This document shows, in pieces, positions 18,624 through 27,603 of a stretch of DNA of 64,000 bases. The DNA comes from Filimonas sp. GTDB taxonomy: Bacteria; Bacteroidota; Bacteroidia; Chitinophagales; Chitinophagaceae. The stretch is from assembly GCA_017306865.1 (NCBI GenBank), contig JAFKHH010000014.1:496001-560000 (forward strand). Reading direction: 5' to 3'. The position numbers were made by a program, and so were the translations under genes. Below the pieces are notes generated by a model, which worked only from the letters and a program-made list of their open reading frames with translations, was not told where the DNA came from and did no database searches. Position 1 is the stretch's first letter. Each line of letters opens with the position of its first letter.

Positions 18624-19349
18624 ATGGTTCCATCGCATCATGTCTCTACAGAAAAGCTAGAAACAGATGGCTTCGCTATTACCAATGACATTTATAGCAA
18701 GGGCGAAATTGAGGCCATCTTACAATATATTTCGGATGCAGATACAGACAGACCTACTTTCCGTAAAACGAACGATCTTTTTGCTATCCGCCAGTTTTTA
18801 AAAGAATTGCCGGGTATTCATCAATTGATCTTTACAGATAAGTTGAAGCAACTGATCCGGGAAAATTTTGGTGGCGATTATTTTGTTGTGAAGTCCATTT
18901 ATTTTGATAAACCGCAGCAATCTAACTGGTTTGTTTCTTATCACCAGGATCTGACTATTTCTGTAAATGAAAAAGTGGAGATGGCAGGCTTTGGCCCCTG
19001 GACAGTAAAGCAAGATCAATTTGCAGTACAGCCTCCGCTGGATATATTGGAAAATAATTTTACAATCCGCATTCACCTGGATGATACGGATGAAAATAAC
19101 GGCGCATTAAAAGTTATTCCCGGCTCTCATAAAAAAGGTATTTACCGCCCGGAAACAATTGACTGGTCTGTAGAAAAAGAAGCCATTTGTGCTGTGCAAG
19201 CTGGTGGACTCATGTTTATGCGTCCCTTATTATTGCACTCCTCTTCACGTACAACGAACAACCAAAAAAGAAGAGTAATTCATATTGAGTTTAGCAGGCA
19301 GGAGTTGCCGGAGCCGTTACTTTGGTCTGAAAGAATAGGCGTGTTATAA
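18624..19349 (+). CDS. Phytanoyl-CoA dioxygenase (PhyH) family protein
   Basis: A 241-residue Fe(II)/2-oxoglutarate-dependent oxygenase. The iron-binding HxD is in SYHQDLTISV (near residue 111); the distal His is probably in LLLHSSSRTT (near 211), and the 2-oxoglutarate-binding Arg in QKRRVIHIEFS. GALKVIPGSHKKG is a PhyH hallmark. Bacterial members hydroxylate varied small molecules; the substrate here is unknown. A CCACAGAGGCACAGAAAACA phrase repeat begins six bases after the stop. Confidence 0.85.
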   Translation: MVPSHHVSTEKLETDGFAITNDIYSKGEIEAILQYISDADTDRPTFRKTNDLFAIRQFLKELPGIHQLIFTDKLKQLIRENFGGDYFVVKSIYFDKPQQSNWFVSYHQDLTISVNEKVEMAGFGPWTVKQDQFAVQPPLDILENNFTIRIHLDDTDENNGALKVIPGSHKKGIYRPETIDWSVEKEAICAVQAGGLMFMRPLLLHSSSRTTNNQKRRVIHIEFSRQELPEPLLWSERIGVL

Positions 19350-19566
19350 ATGCCACAGAGGCACAGAAAACACGGAAGATCTATGCGAAGTGATTAAACA
19401 CATAGGGAACCTTTAGATTAAACACTTTGTATTCCTGATTATCTTTTGAAGTTCTATTTCAAATCTTAAATTTCAAATCCTTCTCTCCTCTATCACAAAT
19501 AGAATAAAAAATGGCTAAACCGTTTTCCAACAATTTAGCCATTCAACAATATGACAATGATTTTCT
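19350..19566. repeat. Phrase-repeat intergenic stretch
   Basis: No gene. In order: GCCACAGAGGCACAG..., AAACACATAGGGAACC, then TTTCAAATCTTAAATTTCAA, and near 19500-19555 AATAAAAAATGGCTAAACCG with CAATTTAGCCATTCAACAAT. The GGCTAAA/TTTAGCC pair (19513 and 19534) may serve as a terminator hairpin for the convergent genes. Confidence 0.6.
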
Positions 19567-20937
19567 TTACACCTGTTTTCCAAAACTTACCGTAAACCTG
19601 TTTTCATCATCTGACGCTACAGTATAAGAAACAGCGCCTTTGTGTAACAGAATGATGCGTTTTACAATAGACAGGCCGAGGCCAAATCCGCGCTTACGCA
19701 TGGCATTCTCTCCACGGAAAAACGGTATGAACAATCTTTCCTGCTCGCTTTGCGCCAGCACTTTTCCCTTGTTCACAAAATGGATATTGATAAAGTCCCT
19801 ATCGGCTTCTATTATGATAGATACATTTTTGTCTTCCGAATACTGAAAGGCATTTTTTATCAGGTTACGAAAGGCGGAGCGCAGTAATGCATCATTGCCT
19901 TGTATAGACAGGTACAGATCATTTTCCGGCAGGTAAGCAAATTCCAGCGAGACATTAATACCTGTATAAATACGCTTTACAAGCGCAATGGTATCGTACA
20001 ATATTTCATCTAATCTTACGCGCGGCCAATCTACAGAATACGATATTTTTTCATACTGGGACAGTAGTAGCAATGAGTTTGTCTACTCTATCAGTTCCTG
20101 CTGATCTTCCCGCAGGGATAGCAGTACATCTTTGGCATCTTCAACTGTTATATCCCGACGAAGCGCAGCTTCTGTTTGTGCCAGCATATTTGCCAGTGGT
20201 GTTCGTAACTCATGCGATGCGTGATGTACAAAGCTTTTCTGGAATTCAAACCCAGCCTCCAGTCGCTTCAGCATGTCATTAAAGTTAGAGGCTATCTGCA
20301 CCAGCTCTTCACTCCCACTACTGATTTTCACACGCTCCGTCAGGTTATTTTCATTGATGCGCTGCATCTGGTTGCCCAGGCGCGTTAGTGGCTTTGTAAT
20401 CTGTTTTACAAAAATGAGTGCGGCTATGCAGGTAAGTACAAATGCGCCAAGCACAACAAAGCCACTGATCAGTTGCAGACGCTCCAGCCTCCGCTTACCA
20501 TAACGGTCGTTGGCACTGGTAATAACAAAGCACTCGTGTCGCTCATCAGGAAAATAGATCCCAACAACTTCGCGGTCGTCTTGTGAAAAGTAATATTCGC
20601 CTTTGGAGCGAATTGTATTTATGAGGTTATAATCAATTTTGTATTGCAGCGATTCCGGGTTTGCAAAAACTACATGGTAGGTTTTGTCAATAATGACAGT
20701 ATTTACTTCTATCAGGTTGCCGGGAGAGTAACGGTCTATTTCGTGCAGGGTTTTTACATCCAGATCCTGGATCCCATAAAACAGTTGATAATTTTGTACT
20801 GCCTCCGCCCATAACCGCTTATTGTAATCTTCTGTGCGTGTATTGGCATATAGATAATAGATAACCGATACGGAAGATATAAGTATAGCAGTAACAATAA
20901 GACTAAACAGCAGCGCAAATTTCAGCTTCAAATTCAT
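19567..20937 (-). pseudogene. HAMP sensor histidine kinase broken by one in-frame TAG
   Basis: Membrane sensor kinase paired with the regulator upstream. The N-terminal part (20937 to 20083, 284 residues) has TM helices at about 8-30 and 157-178, a periplasmic sensor between, HAMP (178-230) and the HisKA box HASHELRTPLAN with H242. Codon 285 is TAG (20085-20083); the same frame then goes on as TNSLLLLSQYEKISYS and ends with an intact HATPase (NLIKNAFQYS, FGLGLSIVKR). A single T-to-A change from TTG (Leu) would explain the stop. As read, the dimerisation/phosphoacceptor part and the ATPase part are separated; re-initiation at TTG 20073 is conceivable but unproven. It could also be a sequencing error. 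Confidence 0.85.
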
Positions 20938-21632
20938 GATAAAGGAGCTTCCCTCACATAATAGCCAAATCCAGGTTTGGTATGAATGAGCTTGGTTTCG
21001 AAGGGTTTATCAATTTTGTTACGTAAAAAGCTAATGTACACTTCTATAGTATTGGTGCCGGTATCAAAACTTAGTTCCCATACTTTTTCCAGTATTTCCT
21101 GTTTGGAGATCACTTTCCCTTTGTTTCGCGCCAGCAATACCAGTAGGGCAAATTCTTTTGCAGTCAGGTTAATGTTTTTGCCGCTGCGCGATACCATTTT
21201 ATTTTCCATATCTATCTCCATATCGCCTACTGCGATCTTCTCGCCCACTTCACTGGCAGCGTCAGCCCTTTTCAAAAACACTTTGATGCGCGCAAACAGC
21301 TCATCAAAATGGAATGGCTTTACGATGTAGTCGTCCGCACCCAGGTTAAATGCGTCCATCTTATCCTGCAGCTCCCCAAGAGCAGTCAGCATAATGATCG
21401 GCACATTTTTGTTGTGCTCACGAAATTCCTTGCACAGGGCAAGGCCATTTTTATACGGCAGATTAATGTCTAAAAGCACCAAAGAATACGAGTGTTGTTT
21501 AAACAATTTCTCAGCTACAGCTCCATCAAAAGCAACATCGGTCTGGTATCCCTGCCTGTTCAATTCTTCTTGTATTACCTGGCTTAATTTGGGTTCATCC
21601 TCAGCCAGCAGTATTCGATACGTGTTTTCCAT
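20934..21632 (-). CDS. OmpR-family response regulator
   Basis: A 232-residue transcription regulator. The receiver domain has the acidic pair E11-D12, phosphoacceptor D55 (LVLLDINLPYKNG), and K in DDYIVKPFHFDELFARI. The C-terminal winged helix spans about 130-228 (NLTAKEFALLVLLARNKGKV, TIEVYISFLRNKID). Its stop overlaps the kinase ATG (ATGA type), so they are translationally coupled; the intact regulator next to a broken kinase is notable. Divergent from the M14 peptidase gene, 31 bases away. Confidence 0.93.
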   Translation of the reverse strand: MENTYRILLAEDEPKLSQVIQEELNRQGYQTDVAFDGAVAEKLFKQHSYSLVLLDINLPYKNGLALCKEFREHNKNVPIIMLTALGELQDKMDAFNLGADDYIVKPFHFDELFARIKVFLKRADAASEVGEKIAVGDMEIDMENKMVSRSGKNINLTAKEFALLVLLARNKGKVISKQEILEKVWELSFDTGTNTIEVYISFLRNKIDKPFETKLIHTKPGFGYYVREAPLS

Positions 21633-21663
21633 TTATCTTGTAAATGATTTCAAATTTAAATTA

Positions 21664-23388
21664 ATGAAAAAACTTATTTGTTTTGGAATATTTTTAATGG
21701 CATTACATGCCAGGGCACAAAATTTTACTACAGCATTTGAAAAAAGTAATGGCAATCAAACCGCTACGTACTTCGAATGTATAAAATTTTATACCAATTT
21801 AAAAACAACCTACAAGACCATTTCGTTCAGGGCATTTGACACAACAGATGCAGGTTATCCACTGCACCTGGTATTATTCAGTTCAAATGGCGACTTTAAC
21901 CCTACTTCATGGCATCAACAGGGGAAAATAGTTGTATTAATAAACAATGGCATTCATCCGGGAGAGCCTGACGGCATTGATGCAAGTATGATGTTGTTAC
22001 GCGATTTGGCTATTGGCAAAGTCAAATCAATGTCAAATGTTGTATTTGCAGTGATTCCTGTGTATAACATTGGCGGCAGCCTGAACCGGGGCAGCTTCTC
22101 ACGGGTAAATCAAAACGGGCCGGAGAGTTATGGCTTCCGGGGTAACGCGCAAAACCTGGACCTGAACAGGGACTTTATCAAGAGTGACTCTCGTGATGCG
22201 CGTGCGTTTGCCCGCATTTTTCAATGGCTGCAACCTGACATTTTTATTGATAACCATGTGAGTGATGGCGCAGATTATCAGCACACGATGACGATGCTGA
22301 CAACGCAGCACAACAAACTTGGCGGGGAGACGGGAAAGTTTTTACACAGCATATTTGAACCTGCTTTATACAAGGGTATGAAGGATAAGCAATGGGATAT
22401 GTGCCCTTATGTAAACTTTGAAGAGGGCAATCCGGATAAGGGTTGGGCTGCTTATTATGATCCGCCGCGCTATAGCAGCGGTTATGCAGCGTTGTTCCAG
22501 GCTATTGCTTTTGTACCTGAAACGCATATGCTGAAGCCTTACCCGGCGCGGGTGAAGAGTACCTACGATTTTATGCAGACGATTATGGAGCAGGCTTCTG
22601 CTTTCAGTAAAGATATTATTGCAAAGAGACAAGCAGATATTGCTGCGGTAAAACAGCAGCGGGACTTTGTAGTAAGCTGGCAGGTAGATACCAGTAAGGC
22701 TGACCTGATCCCTTTTAAAGGATACGCTACAGGCACAAAGATCAGCGATGTTACTGGCATGCCACGTATGTTTTATGACCATACAAAGCCATTCGAACGA
22801 GAGGTGAAATTTTTCAACACTTTCAAGCCTGTTGTTACTGTAGAGAAGCCACTAGCCTATATTATACCGCAAGGCTGGCATGCGGTAATAGACTTGCTGA
22901 AGCTAAATGGCGTTGCTTTGCAGCGCTTGCAAAAAGATACTAGTATACAGGTGGATTATTACCATATAGATGATTATAAAAGCCAGGTGCGCCCTTATGA
23001 AAAGCACCATCGTAATACAAATGTGAAGGTGAGCACGCAAAATGCGCGGATTAACTTCCTGAAGGGGGATTACATCATTTACACTGGCCAGCGCAATGAC
23101 CGCTATATTGTGGAGACGCTGGAGCCACAAGGTGATGATAGTTTTTTTAGCTGGAATTTCTTTGATGCCATTCTGCAACAGAAAGAAGGTTATAGTGCTT
23201 ACCGCTGGGAAGATGTAGCGGGGCCTTATATACTACAGCACCCTGAGCTGAAGCAACAACTGGAGGAGAAAAAGAAAACCGATCCGCAGTTTGCCGCATC
23301 CGCCGCACTGCAACTTGATTTTGTATATAAACATTCACCGTATTATGAACCTGCGCATTTGAGATACCCGGTGTTTAAGGTGAGATAA
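21664..23388 (+). CDS. Secreted M14-family zinc carboxypeptidase
   Basis: A 574-residue exported peptidase. ATG 21664 starts a signal peptide (KKLICFGIFLMALHARAQ); the longer frame upstream runs through the divergent regulator gene and is rejected. Zinc ligands appear in NNGIHPGEPDGIDAS (HxxE, near residue 100) and FIDNHVSDGADYQHTM (near 200). This matches M14 metallocarboxypeptidases that remove C-terminal residues or cleave peptidoglycan stems. The C-terminal ~200 residues are an accessory part I do not recognise. It likely acts in the periplasm or outside the cell. Confidence 0.85.
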   Translation: MKKLICFGIFLMALHARAQNFTTAFEKSNGNQTATYFECIKFYTNLKTTYKTISFRAFDTTDAGYPLHLVLFSSNGDFNPTSWHQQGKIVVLINNGIHPGEPDGIDASMMLLRDLAIGKVKSMSNVVFAVIPVYNIGGSLNRGSFSRVNQNGPESYGFRGNAQNLDLNRDFIKSDSRDARAFARIFQWLQPDIFIDNHVSDGADYQHTMTMLTTQHNKLGGETGKFLHSIFEPALYKGMKDKQWDMCPYVNFEEGNPDKGWAAYYDPPRYSSGYAALFQAIAFVPETHMLKPYPARVKSTYDFMQTIMEQASAFSKDIIAKRQADIAAVKQQRDFVVSWQVDTSKADLIPFKGYATGTKISDVTGMPRMFYDHTKPFEREVKFFNTFKPVVTVEKPLAYIIPQGWHAVIDLLKLNGVALQRLQKDTSIQVDYYHIDDYKSQVRPYEKHHRNTNVKVSTQNARINFLKGDYIIYTGQRNDRYIVETLEPQGDDSFFSWNFFDAILQQKEGYSAYRWEDVAGPYILQHPELKQQLEEKKKTDPQFAASAALQLDFVYKHSPYYEPAHLRYPVFKVR

Positions 23389-23396
23389 TGAGGACT

Positions 23397-23571
23397 ATGT
23401 ACGATGTTAGATGTACGATGTAACATTTTATAATACCCGATAAATAGTATTACGCACACATATACAAAGAGAGGAGCCATATCAGGTTTGATATGGCTCC
23501 TCTCTTTTTTGGTGGGACTTCTATTAATTAAACTTTTTGTGAAATTACATCGTACATCTAACATCGTACAT
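23397..23571. repeat. Perfect 27-bp inverted repeat around a terminator
   Basis: Arms 23397-23423 and 23545-23571 are exact reverse complements over 27 bases, built of the phrase ATGTACGATGT repeated. The 121 bases between them contain the 19-bp stem at 23466-23507. The left arm is eight bases past the M14 stop and the right arm is four bases before the stop of the convergent GIN gene. Confidence 0.9.
23466..23511 (+). terminator. Intrinsic terminator of the M14 gene
   Basis: A 19-bp perfect stem (23466-23484 with 23489-23507; core GAGGAGCCATATCA), GGTT loop, T-run to 23510. Confidence 0.9.
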
Positions 23572-23575
23572 GTGC

Positions 23576-24301
23576 TTATTCTTCTTTCTTTACTTTACCT
23601 GAGCCCGTTGTATTTGCGTCTACTGTTGGTGGATTGCCTTTGTAGAATACATCGCCACTGCCGGTTATATCTGCACTGATCTTATTGCCTGCAAATACAT
23701 GAACATTGCCACTACCGGTAATGCTTACATCAGCCGTTTCCGCTTTTAGTTCAGACGCCCTGATATCGCCGGAGCCGGTTATCTGTGCAGTTAAGTCCTT
23801 TGTTTCACCAGATAGTATGATATTGCCTGAACCGGAAATATCTGCCTCTATGCTTGGTGTATTTACGTCAAGTGTGATGGTACCATTGCCAGAAAGATCC
23901 ACTTCCATCTTATTGCTTCCGGTAAACTTGCCTTTACTGGTTACGGTGCTATTACCCGTAATATCCAGTTCGTCCAGCATATCTGTACCAATGCGAATGT
24001 ATATTTTATGATCTGTGCGTAATCTTGTGTCCTCTTCCGGCCTGATCACTAGTACGTCGCCGCGCATTTTTGTTATTACATGGCCTATCAAATTATCATC
24101 ACCTTCCACTTCTACAGTTGTGGTGGCAGAAGGGGTAAGTTCGACAATAAAACTGCCCGCAATCTCTATTTTATTGGCCTTCGTAACACTGCGTGTTTCT
24201 TTTACAATATTGCCATTCCCTTTTATGGTACGGGAAGCAATTTCATCGCAAGAGGAAAAAAACAAAACAACACCAGCTAAGAGTAAAGCGATCTTCTTCA
24301 T
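23576..24301 (-). CDS. GIN-domain (DUF2807) lipoprotein
   Basis: A 241-residue exported lipoprotein: signal peptide with FFSSC lipobox (Cys 18), then a putative auto-transporter adhesin head GIN domain (DUF2807) made of repeating beta-helix-like rungs. Repeated motifs SGNGTI, SGSGNI, TGSGDI, TGSGNV, TGSGDV and TGSGKV occur about every 18-20 residues from 130 to 235, consistent with a solenoid. The role of this family is unknown; a surface location is probable. It is convergent with the M14 peptidase gene and divergent from guaA. Confidence 0.88.
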   Translation of the reverse strand: MKKIALLLAGVVLFFSSCDEIASRTIKGNGNIVKETRSVTKANKIEIAGSFIVELTPSATTTVEVEGDDNLIGHVITKMRGDVLVIRPEEDTRLRTDHKIYIRIGTDMLDELDITGNSTVTSKGKFTGSNKMEVDLSGNGTITLDVNTPSIEADISGSGNIILSGETKDLTAQITGSGDIRASELKAETADVSITGSGNVHVFAGNKISADITGSGDVFYKGNPPTVDANTTGSGKVKKEE

Positions 24302-24436
24302 TAGTTTATAGGTTTGAAATTCAAAAATAGGAGATTTTGGGAGTTACAGGCTACCGGCCAGCCGGTTAACTGGTAACCTGCAACCTTTGCACCGGGATTT
24401 CAGGAAAAAAGCCCGTCTTTTCTTACCTTCGCGGGC

Positions 24437-25972
24437 ATGACAGAGAAGATACTCATCCTCGATTTCGGTAGTCAATATACTCAATTAATCGCCAGGGCTG
24501 TAAGAGAAGCCAATGTTTACTGCGAAATAATCCCATACCACAAATCATTTGAAATAGATAGCACGCTGAAGGGCATTATCTTAAGTGGTTCTCCATTTAG
24601 TGTAAATGACGAAAAAGCACCGGTGGTAGATATACCGTCTTTCATCAACAAACTGCCAGTATTGGGTGTTTGTTATGGAGCGCAGTTGACTGCTAAAGAA
24701 TTCGGAGGAAGAGTAGACAAATCTAATAAACGTGAATATGGCCGTGCGAAAATGGCAAAACAAAAAGAAGATGTTTTGCTGGAAGGCGTATCGGACCACT
24801 CACAGGTGTGGATGAGTCATAGTGACTCTATTACACAATTGCCAGAGGGGTTTGAAGTGTTGGCTATTACGGAAAGTATTCCGGTAGCTGCTTTCAAAAA
24901 AACAACACCTGGCACACAACCTTTATATGGCTTACAATTCCACCCGGAAGTGTATCACTCTACTGAAGGCAAAAAAATTATACAAAATTTCCTTGTTCAT
25001 ATCTGTGGCTGTAAACAAGACTGGACACCGGCTTCATTTGTTCACGAAACTGTAGAACAGCTAAAACAACAAATTGGTGATGCGCACGTTATTATGGCAC
25101 TGAGTGGTGGCGTAGATAGTACCGTTGCAGCAACATTGATCAGCCGTGCTATCGGGGACAGGTTGCATGGCATATTTGTAGATAACGGTGTATTGAGAAA
25201 GGGTGAGTTTGAGCAGGTGCTGGCTATGTACAAAGAGCTTGGCCTGAACGTGACCGGGATAAATGCAAAACAATTGTTTTATAGCGAGCTGAAGGGTAAA
25301 GAAGACCCCGAGGCAAAACGCAAAACAATTGGCAAGTTGTTTATAGACGTTTTCCAGGAAGAAGCGGGCAAAATAAAAGAAGCAAAATTTTTGGGACAAG
25401 GCACTATCTATCCTGACGTAATAGAAAGCGTGAGCGTACATGGCCCATCCGTAACAATTAAGTCGCACCACAACGTGGGTGGCTTACCTGAAAAAATGCA
25501 TCTTTCATTAGTAGAGCCTTTGCGTTTCCTGTTTAAAGATGAGGTAAGAAAGGTTGGCCTGGAATTGGGCATTCCGGGTGATATGATCTTCCGCCACCCA
25601 TTCCCAGGACCTGGTCTTGCAATACGCATACTGGGCGAGATCACTGAAGAAAAAGTAACACTACTGCAAGCAGCAGATGATATTTACATAAAATCATTGA
25701 AAGCACAAGACCTGTATAAATCTGTATGGCAGGCTGGTGCCATTTTATTACCTGTAAAAAGCGTAGGCGTTATGGGTGATGAGAGAACATATGAATTCAC
25801 AGTAGCATTACGCGCAGTAACTTCTGTAGATGGTATGACGGCTGACTGGGCGCACTTGCCTTACGAGTTTTTGGCAAATGTGTCTAATGATATCATTAAC
25901 AACGTAAGGGGTATAAACCGCGTGGTATATGACATCAGCAGCAAGCCGCCAGCTACTATAGAATGGGAATAA
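24437..25972 (+). CDS. guaA: GMP synthase (glutamine-hydrolysing)
   Basis: Converts XMP to GMP with glutamine and ATP. A 511-residue two-part enzyme: class I glutaminase with nucleophile C79 ([10 protein letters not shown]) and the triad His/Glu in [10 protein letters not shown], then the PP-loop ATP pyrophosphatase ([11 protein letters not shown], near 220) and the dimerisation domain ending [20 protein letters not shown] -7-like box (24424-24431) ends five bases before the ATG, inside an inverted repeat GCCCG...CGGGC (24411-24435), so the transcript may be nearly leaderless and the box could be occluded by a regulator. Confidence 0.97.
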   Translation: MTEKILILDFGSQYTQLIARAVREANVYCEIIPYHKSFEIDSTLKGIILSGSPFSVNDEKAPVVDIPSFINKLPVLGVCYGAQLTAKEFGGRVDKSNKREYGRAKMAKQKEDVLLEGVSDHSQVWMSHSDSITQLPEGFEVLAITESIPVAAFKKTTPGTQPLYGLQFHPEVYHSTEGKKIIQNFLVHICGCKQDWTPASFVHETVEQLKQQIGDAHVIMALSGGVDSTVAATLISRAIGDRLHGIFVDNGVLRKGEFEQVLAMYKELGLNVTGINAKQLFYSELKGKEDPEAKRKTIGKLFIDVFQEEAGKIKEAKFLGQGTIYPDVIESVSVHGPSVTIKSHHNVGGLPEKMHLSLVEPLRFLFKDEVRKVGLELGIPGDMIFRHPFPGPGLAIRILGEITEEKVTLLQAADDIYIKSLKAQDLYKSVWQAGAILLPVKSVGVMGDERTYEFTVALRAVTSVDGMTADWAHLPYEFLANVSNDIINNVRGINRVVYDISSKPPATIEWE

Positions 25973-25976
25973 ACCC

Positions 25977-26034
25977 ATGTAAGATGTACGATGTACGATG
26001 TTAGGATAACATAACTACATCGTACATCTTACAT
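25977..26034. repeat. ATGTACGATGTA-family hairpin
   Basis: ATGTAAGATGTACGATGTA (25977-25995) pairs perfectly with 26016-26034 (19 bp) around a 20-base loop. It begins four bases after the guaA stop and has no T-run, so it is not a normal terminator. Confidence 0.85.
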
Positions 26035-26085
26035 CTTACATAATTTGGTTTCATTTTTGCGCAACGCTACCTACAACTTTTTCAC

Positions 26086-27270
26086 ATGAAGATCACCCTT
26101 AGAACGAAGCTTTGCTTTGCCCTATTATCTTTTGCCTTGTTCATTAACATGCGAACGGGCTATGCACAGGATTCCAAACCTGTACGTGTAGCAGTATTAG
26201 CCCCCCTGTACCTTGACTCAGCATTCAATGGTTATACATACAAATTAGGCGTAAATAACCTGCCTAAATACATTTTGCCTGGCCTTGATTTTTATAACGG
26301 CGTTATGATGGCTGTCGACTCTTTGGAAAAGGAAAAGACAAAACTGGAAATATGGATCTATGATACAAAGAAAGCCGGCCAGGACATTCATGCAATGCTG
26401 AAGGGATTTGAATACATGAACTTTTCGTTGGTGATCGCCTCTATTACTAACGCAACAGAACAGCAGGCGCTTTCTCAATTTTCGTTTAATAAAAGTATCC
26501 CCGTTATTTCTGCAACATATCCGAATGATGCAACCTTAAGTGGCAACCCGTTTTTCGCCATGGTAAACCCTACGCTAAAAACACATGTGGAGGGCATTTA
26601 CAAATACGCACAGAAAAACTATGCGACGGCTAAAGTATTATACTTAACTAAAACCGGCGCACTGGAAGACAAGATTAAGGCGCAGTTTACGGCAATGGAT
26701 ACAACACCTAACAGGTTGCGGTATAAGATAGCTACACTGGCTGAAAATTTTACGCCGGAACAATTATTGCCTATGCTGGATAGTACAAAGCAGAATGTAA
26801 TAGTGTGCGGCACACTGAGCGAGAGTTTCGGTACTACCCTGGCAAAAACAATGAACAGCAATGGCTCTTACAGAACAACCATTATAGGCATGCCTACATG
26901 GGATGGAAGTAAACTGCTATCCGCTACTGATATTACTAAACCGGAACTGGTTTATTCCACGCCATTTAATTATACGCGTAATGATAAGCTGAGCGCAAAC
27001 ATTATTAAAAATTACCGCACTAAGTTTAACGGCAGGCCGAGCGACATGGTGTTTAAGGGTTTTGAAACAGTTTACCATTTTACAAAGCTGTATTTGCAGC
27101 ACACGAATGATTTTATCAACCATTTATCAGATAATGACTTCACGCTGGTGAATGATTATGAATTTTTACCGGTGCAGCTATCTCCCCAATCATTTGTGCC
27201 GGATTATCTTGAAAACAAGAAACTGTACTTTATTAAGAAACAGGCTGGTGTGGTGAAGAGCGTGTATTAA
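26086..27270 (+). CDS. Periplasmic binding protein type 1-like protein
   Basis: A 394-residue exported protein with a signal peptide (about 1-27, ending RTGYAQ). The body follows a type-1 periplasmic binding/ABC substrate-binding fold: VRVAVLAPLYLDSAFNG, then GLDFYNGVMMAVDSL, FSLVIASITNATEQQALSQFS and the second-lobe segment PSDMVFKGFETVYHF. Bacteroidota homologues are often fused to LysM repeats; none is seen here. No ABC permease or ATPase lies nearby, so a sensor or scaffold role is as likely as transport. Confidence 0.75.
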   Translation: MKITLRTKLCFALLSFALFINMRTGYAQDSKPVRVAVLAPLYLDSAFNGYTYKLGVNNLPKYILPGLDFYNGVMMAVDSLEKEKTKLEIWIYDTKKAGQDIHAMLKGFEYMNFSLVIASITNATEQQALSQFSFNKSIPVISATYPNDATLSGNPFFAMVNPTLKTHVEGIYKYAQKNYATAKVLYLTKTGALEDKIKAQFTAMDTTPNRLRYKIATLAENFTPEQLLPMLDSTKQNVIVCGTLSESFGTTLAKTMNSNGSYRTTIIGMPTWDGSKLLSATDITKPELVYSTPFNYTRNDKLSANIIKNYRTKFNGRPSDMVFKGFETVYHFTKLYLQHTNDFINHLSDNDFTLVNDYEFLPVQLSPQSFVPDYLENKKLYFIKKQAGVVKSVY

Positions 27271-27603
27271 TGTACGATGCTAGATGTACGATGTAAATAG
27301 GAAAGTACTAATTACGAAGTACAAAGTACATTAGCCACAGAAACACAGAGGAACTAAGCGAAGTTTTGAAACACATAGAAGCATAGGTACATAGCAACAT
27401 AGATAAGCTTAGATTTTTTATTAATGCAATACTCGTTTCTCTCAAGAGAGCATAGGGCACATAGGGAAAGCCGTTTCGCAACTTTTTTATTGTAGAGATG
27501 GAAAAGCGAAGAGATACCCAAAAAACTCTTTATCTACTATATCTACCTTATAAACTTTATAAACGCCTTGCGGCTTTGCTTTCTTTGCGCCTTTGCGTGA
27601 AAC
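27271..27603. repeat. Phrase-repeat intergenic block (333 bp)
   Basis: No gene. It starts at the stop codon with ATGTACGATGCTAGATGTAC (family C), then GCCACAGAAACACAGAGGAAC, then the CACATAG element (27366-27500: ACACATAGAAGCATAGGTAC, then CTCTCAAGAGAGCATAGG and AAAGCCGTTTCGCAACTTTT), and finally CTTTGCGCCTTTGCGTG at 27585-27600, directly before the helicase stop. The CACATAG element recurs near 33024, 42250 and, inverted, 48535. Confidence 0.7.

Noticed and set aside
21394-21663. 90-codon N-terminal extension of the M14 peptidase
   Set aside because: It is antisense to the response regulator and would bury the signal peptide in the interior.
23397-26040. CRISPR-like array from repeated ATGTACGATGT units
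   Set aside because: Units are short, of varying length, occur in both orientations and have no unique spacers of constant size; no cas genes are present.
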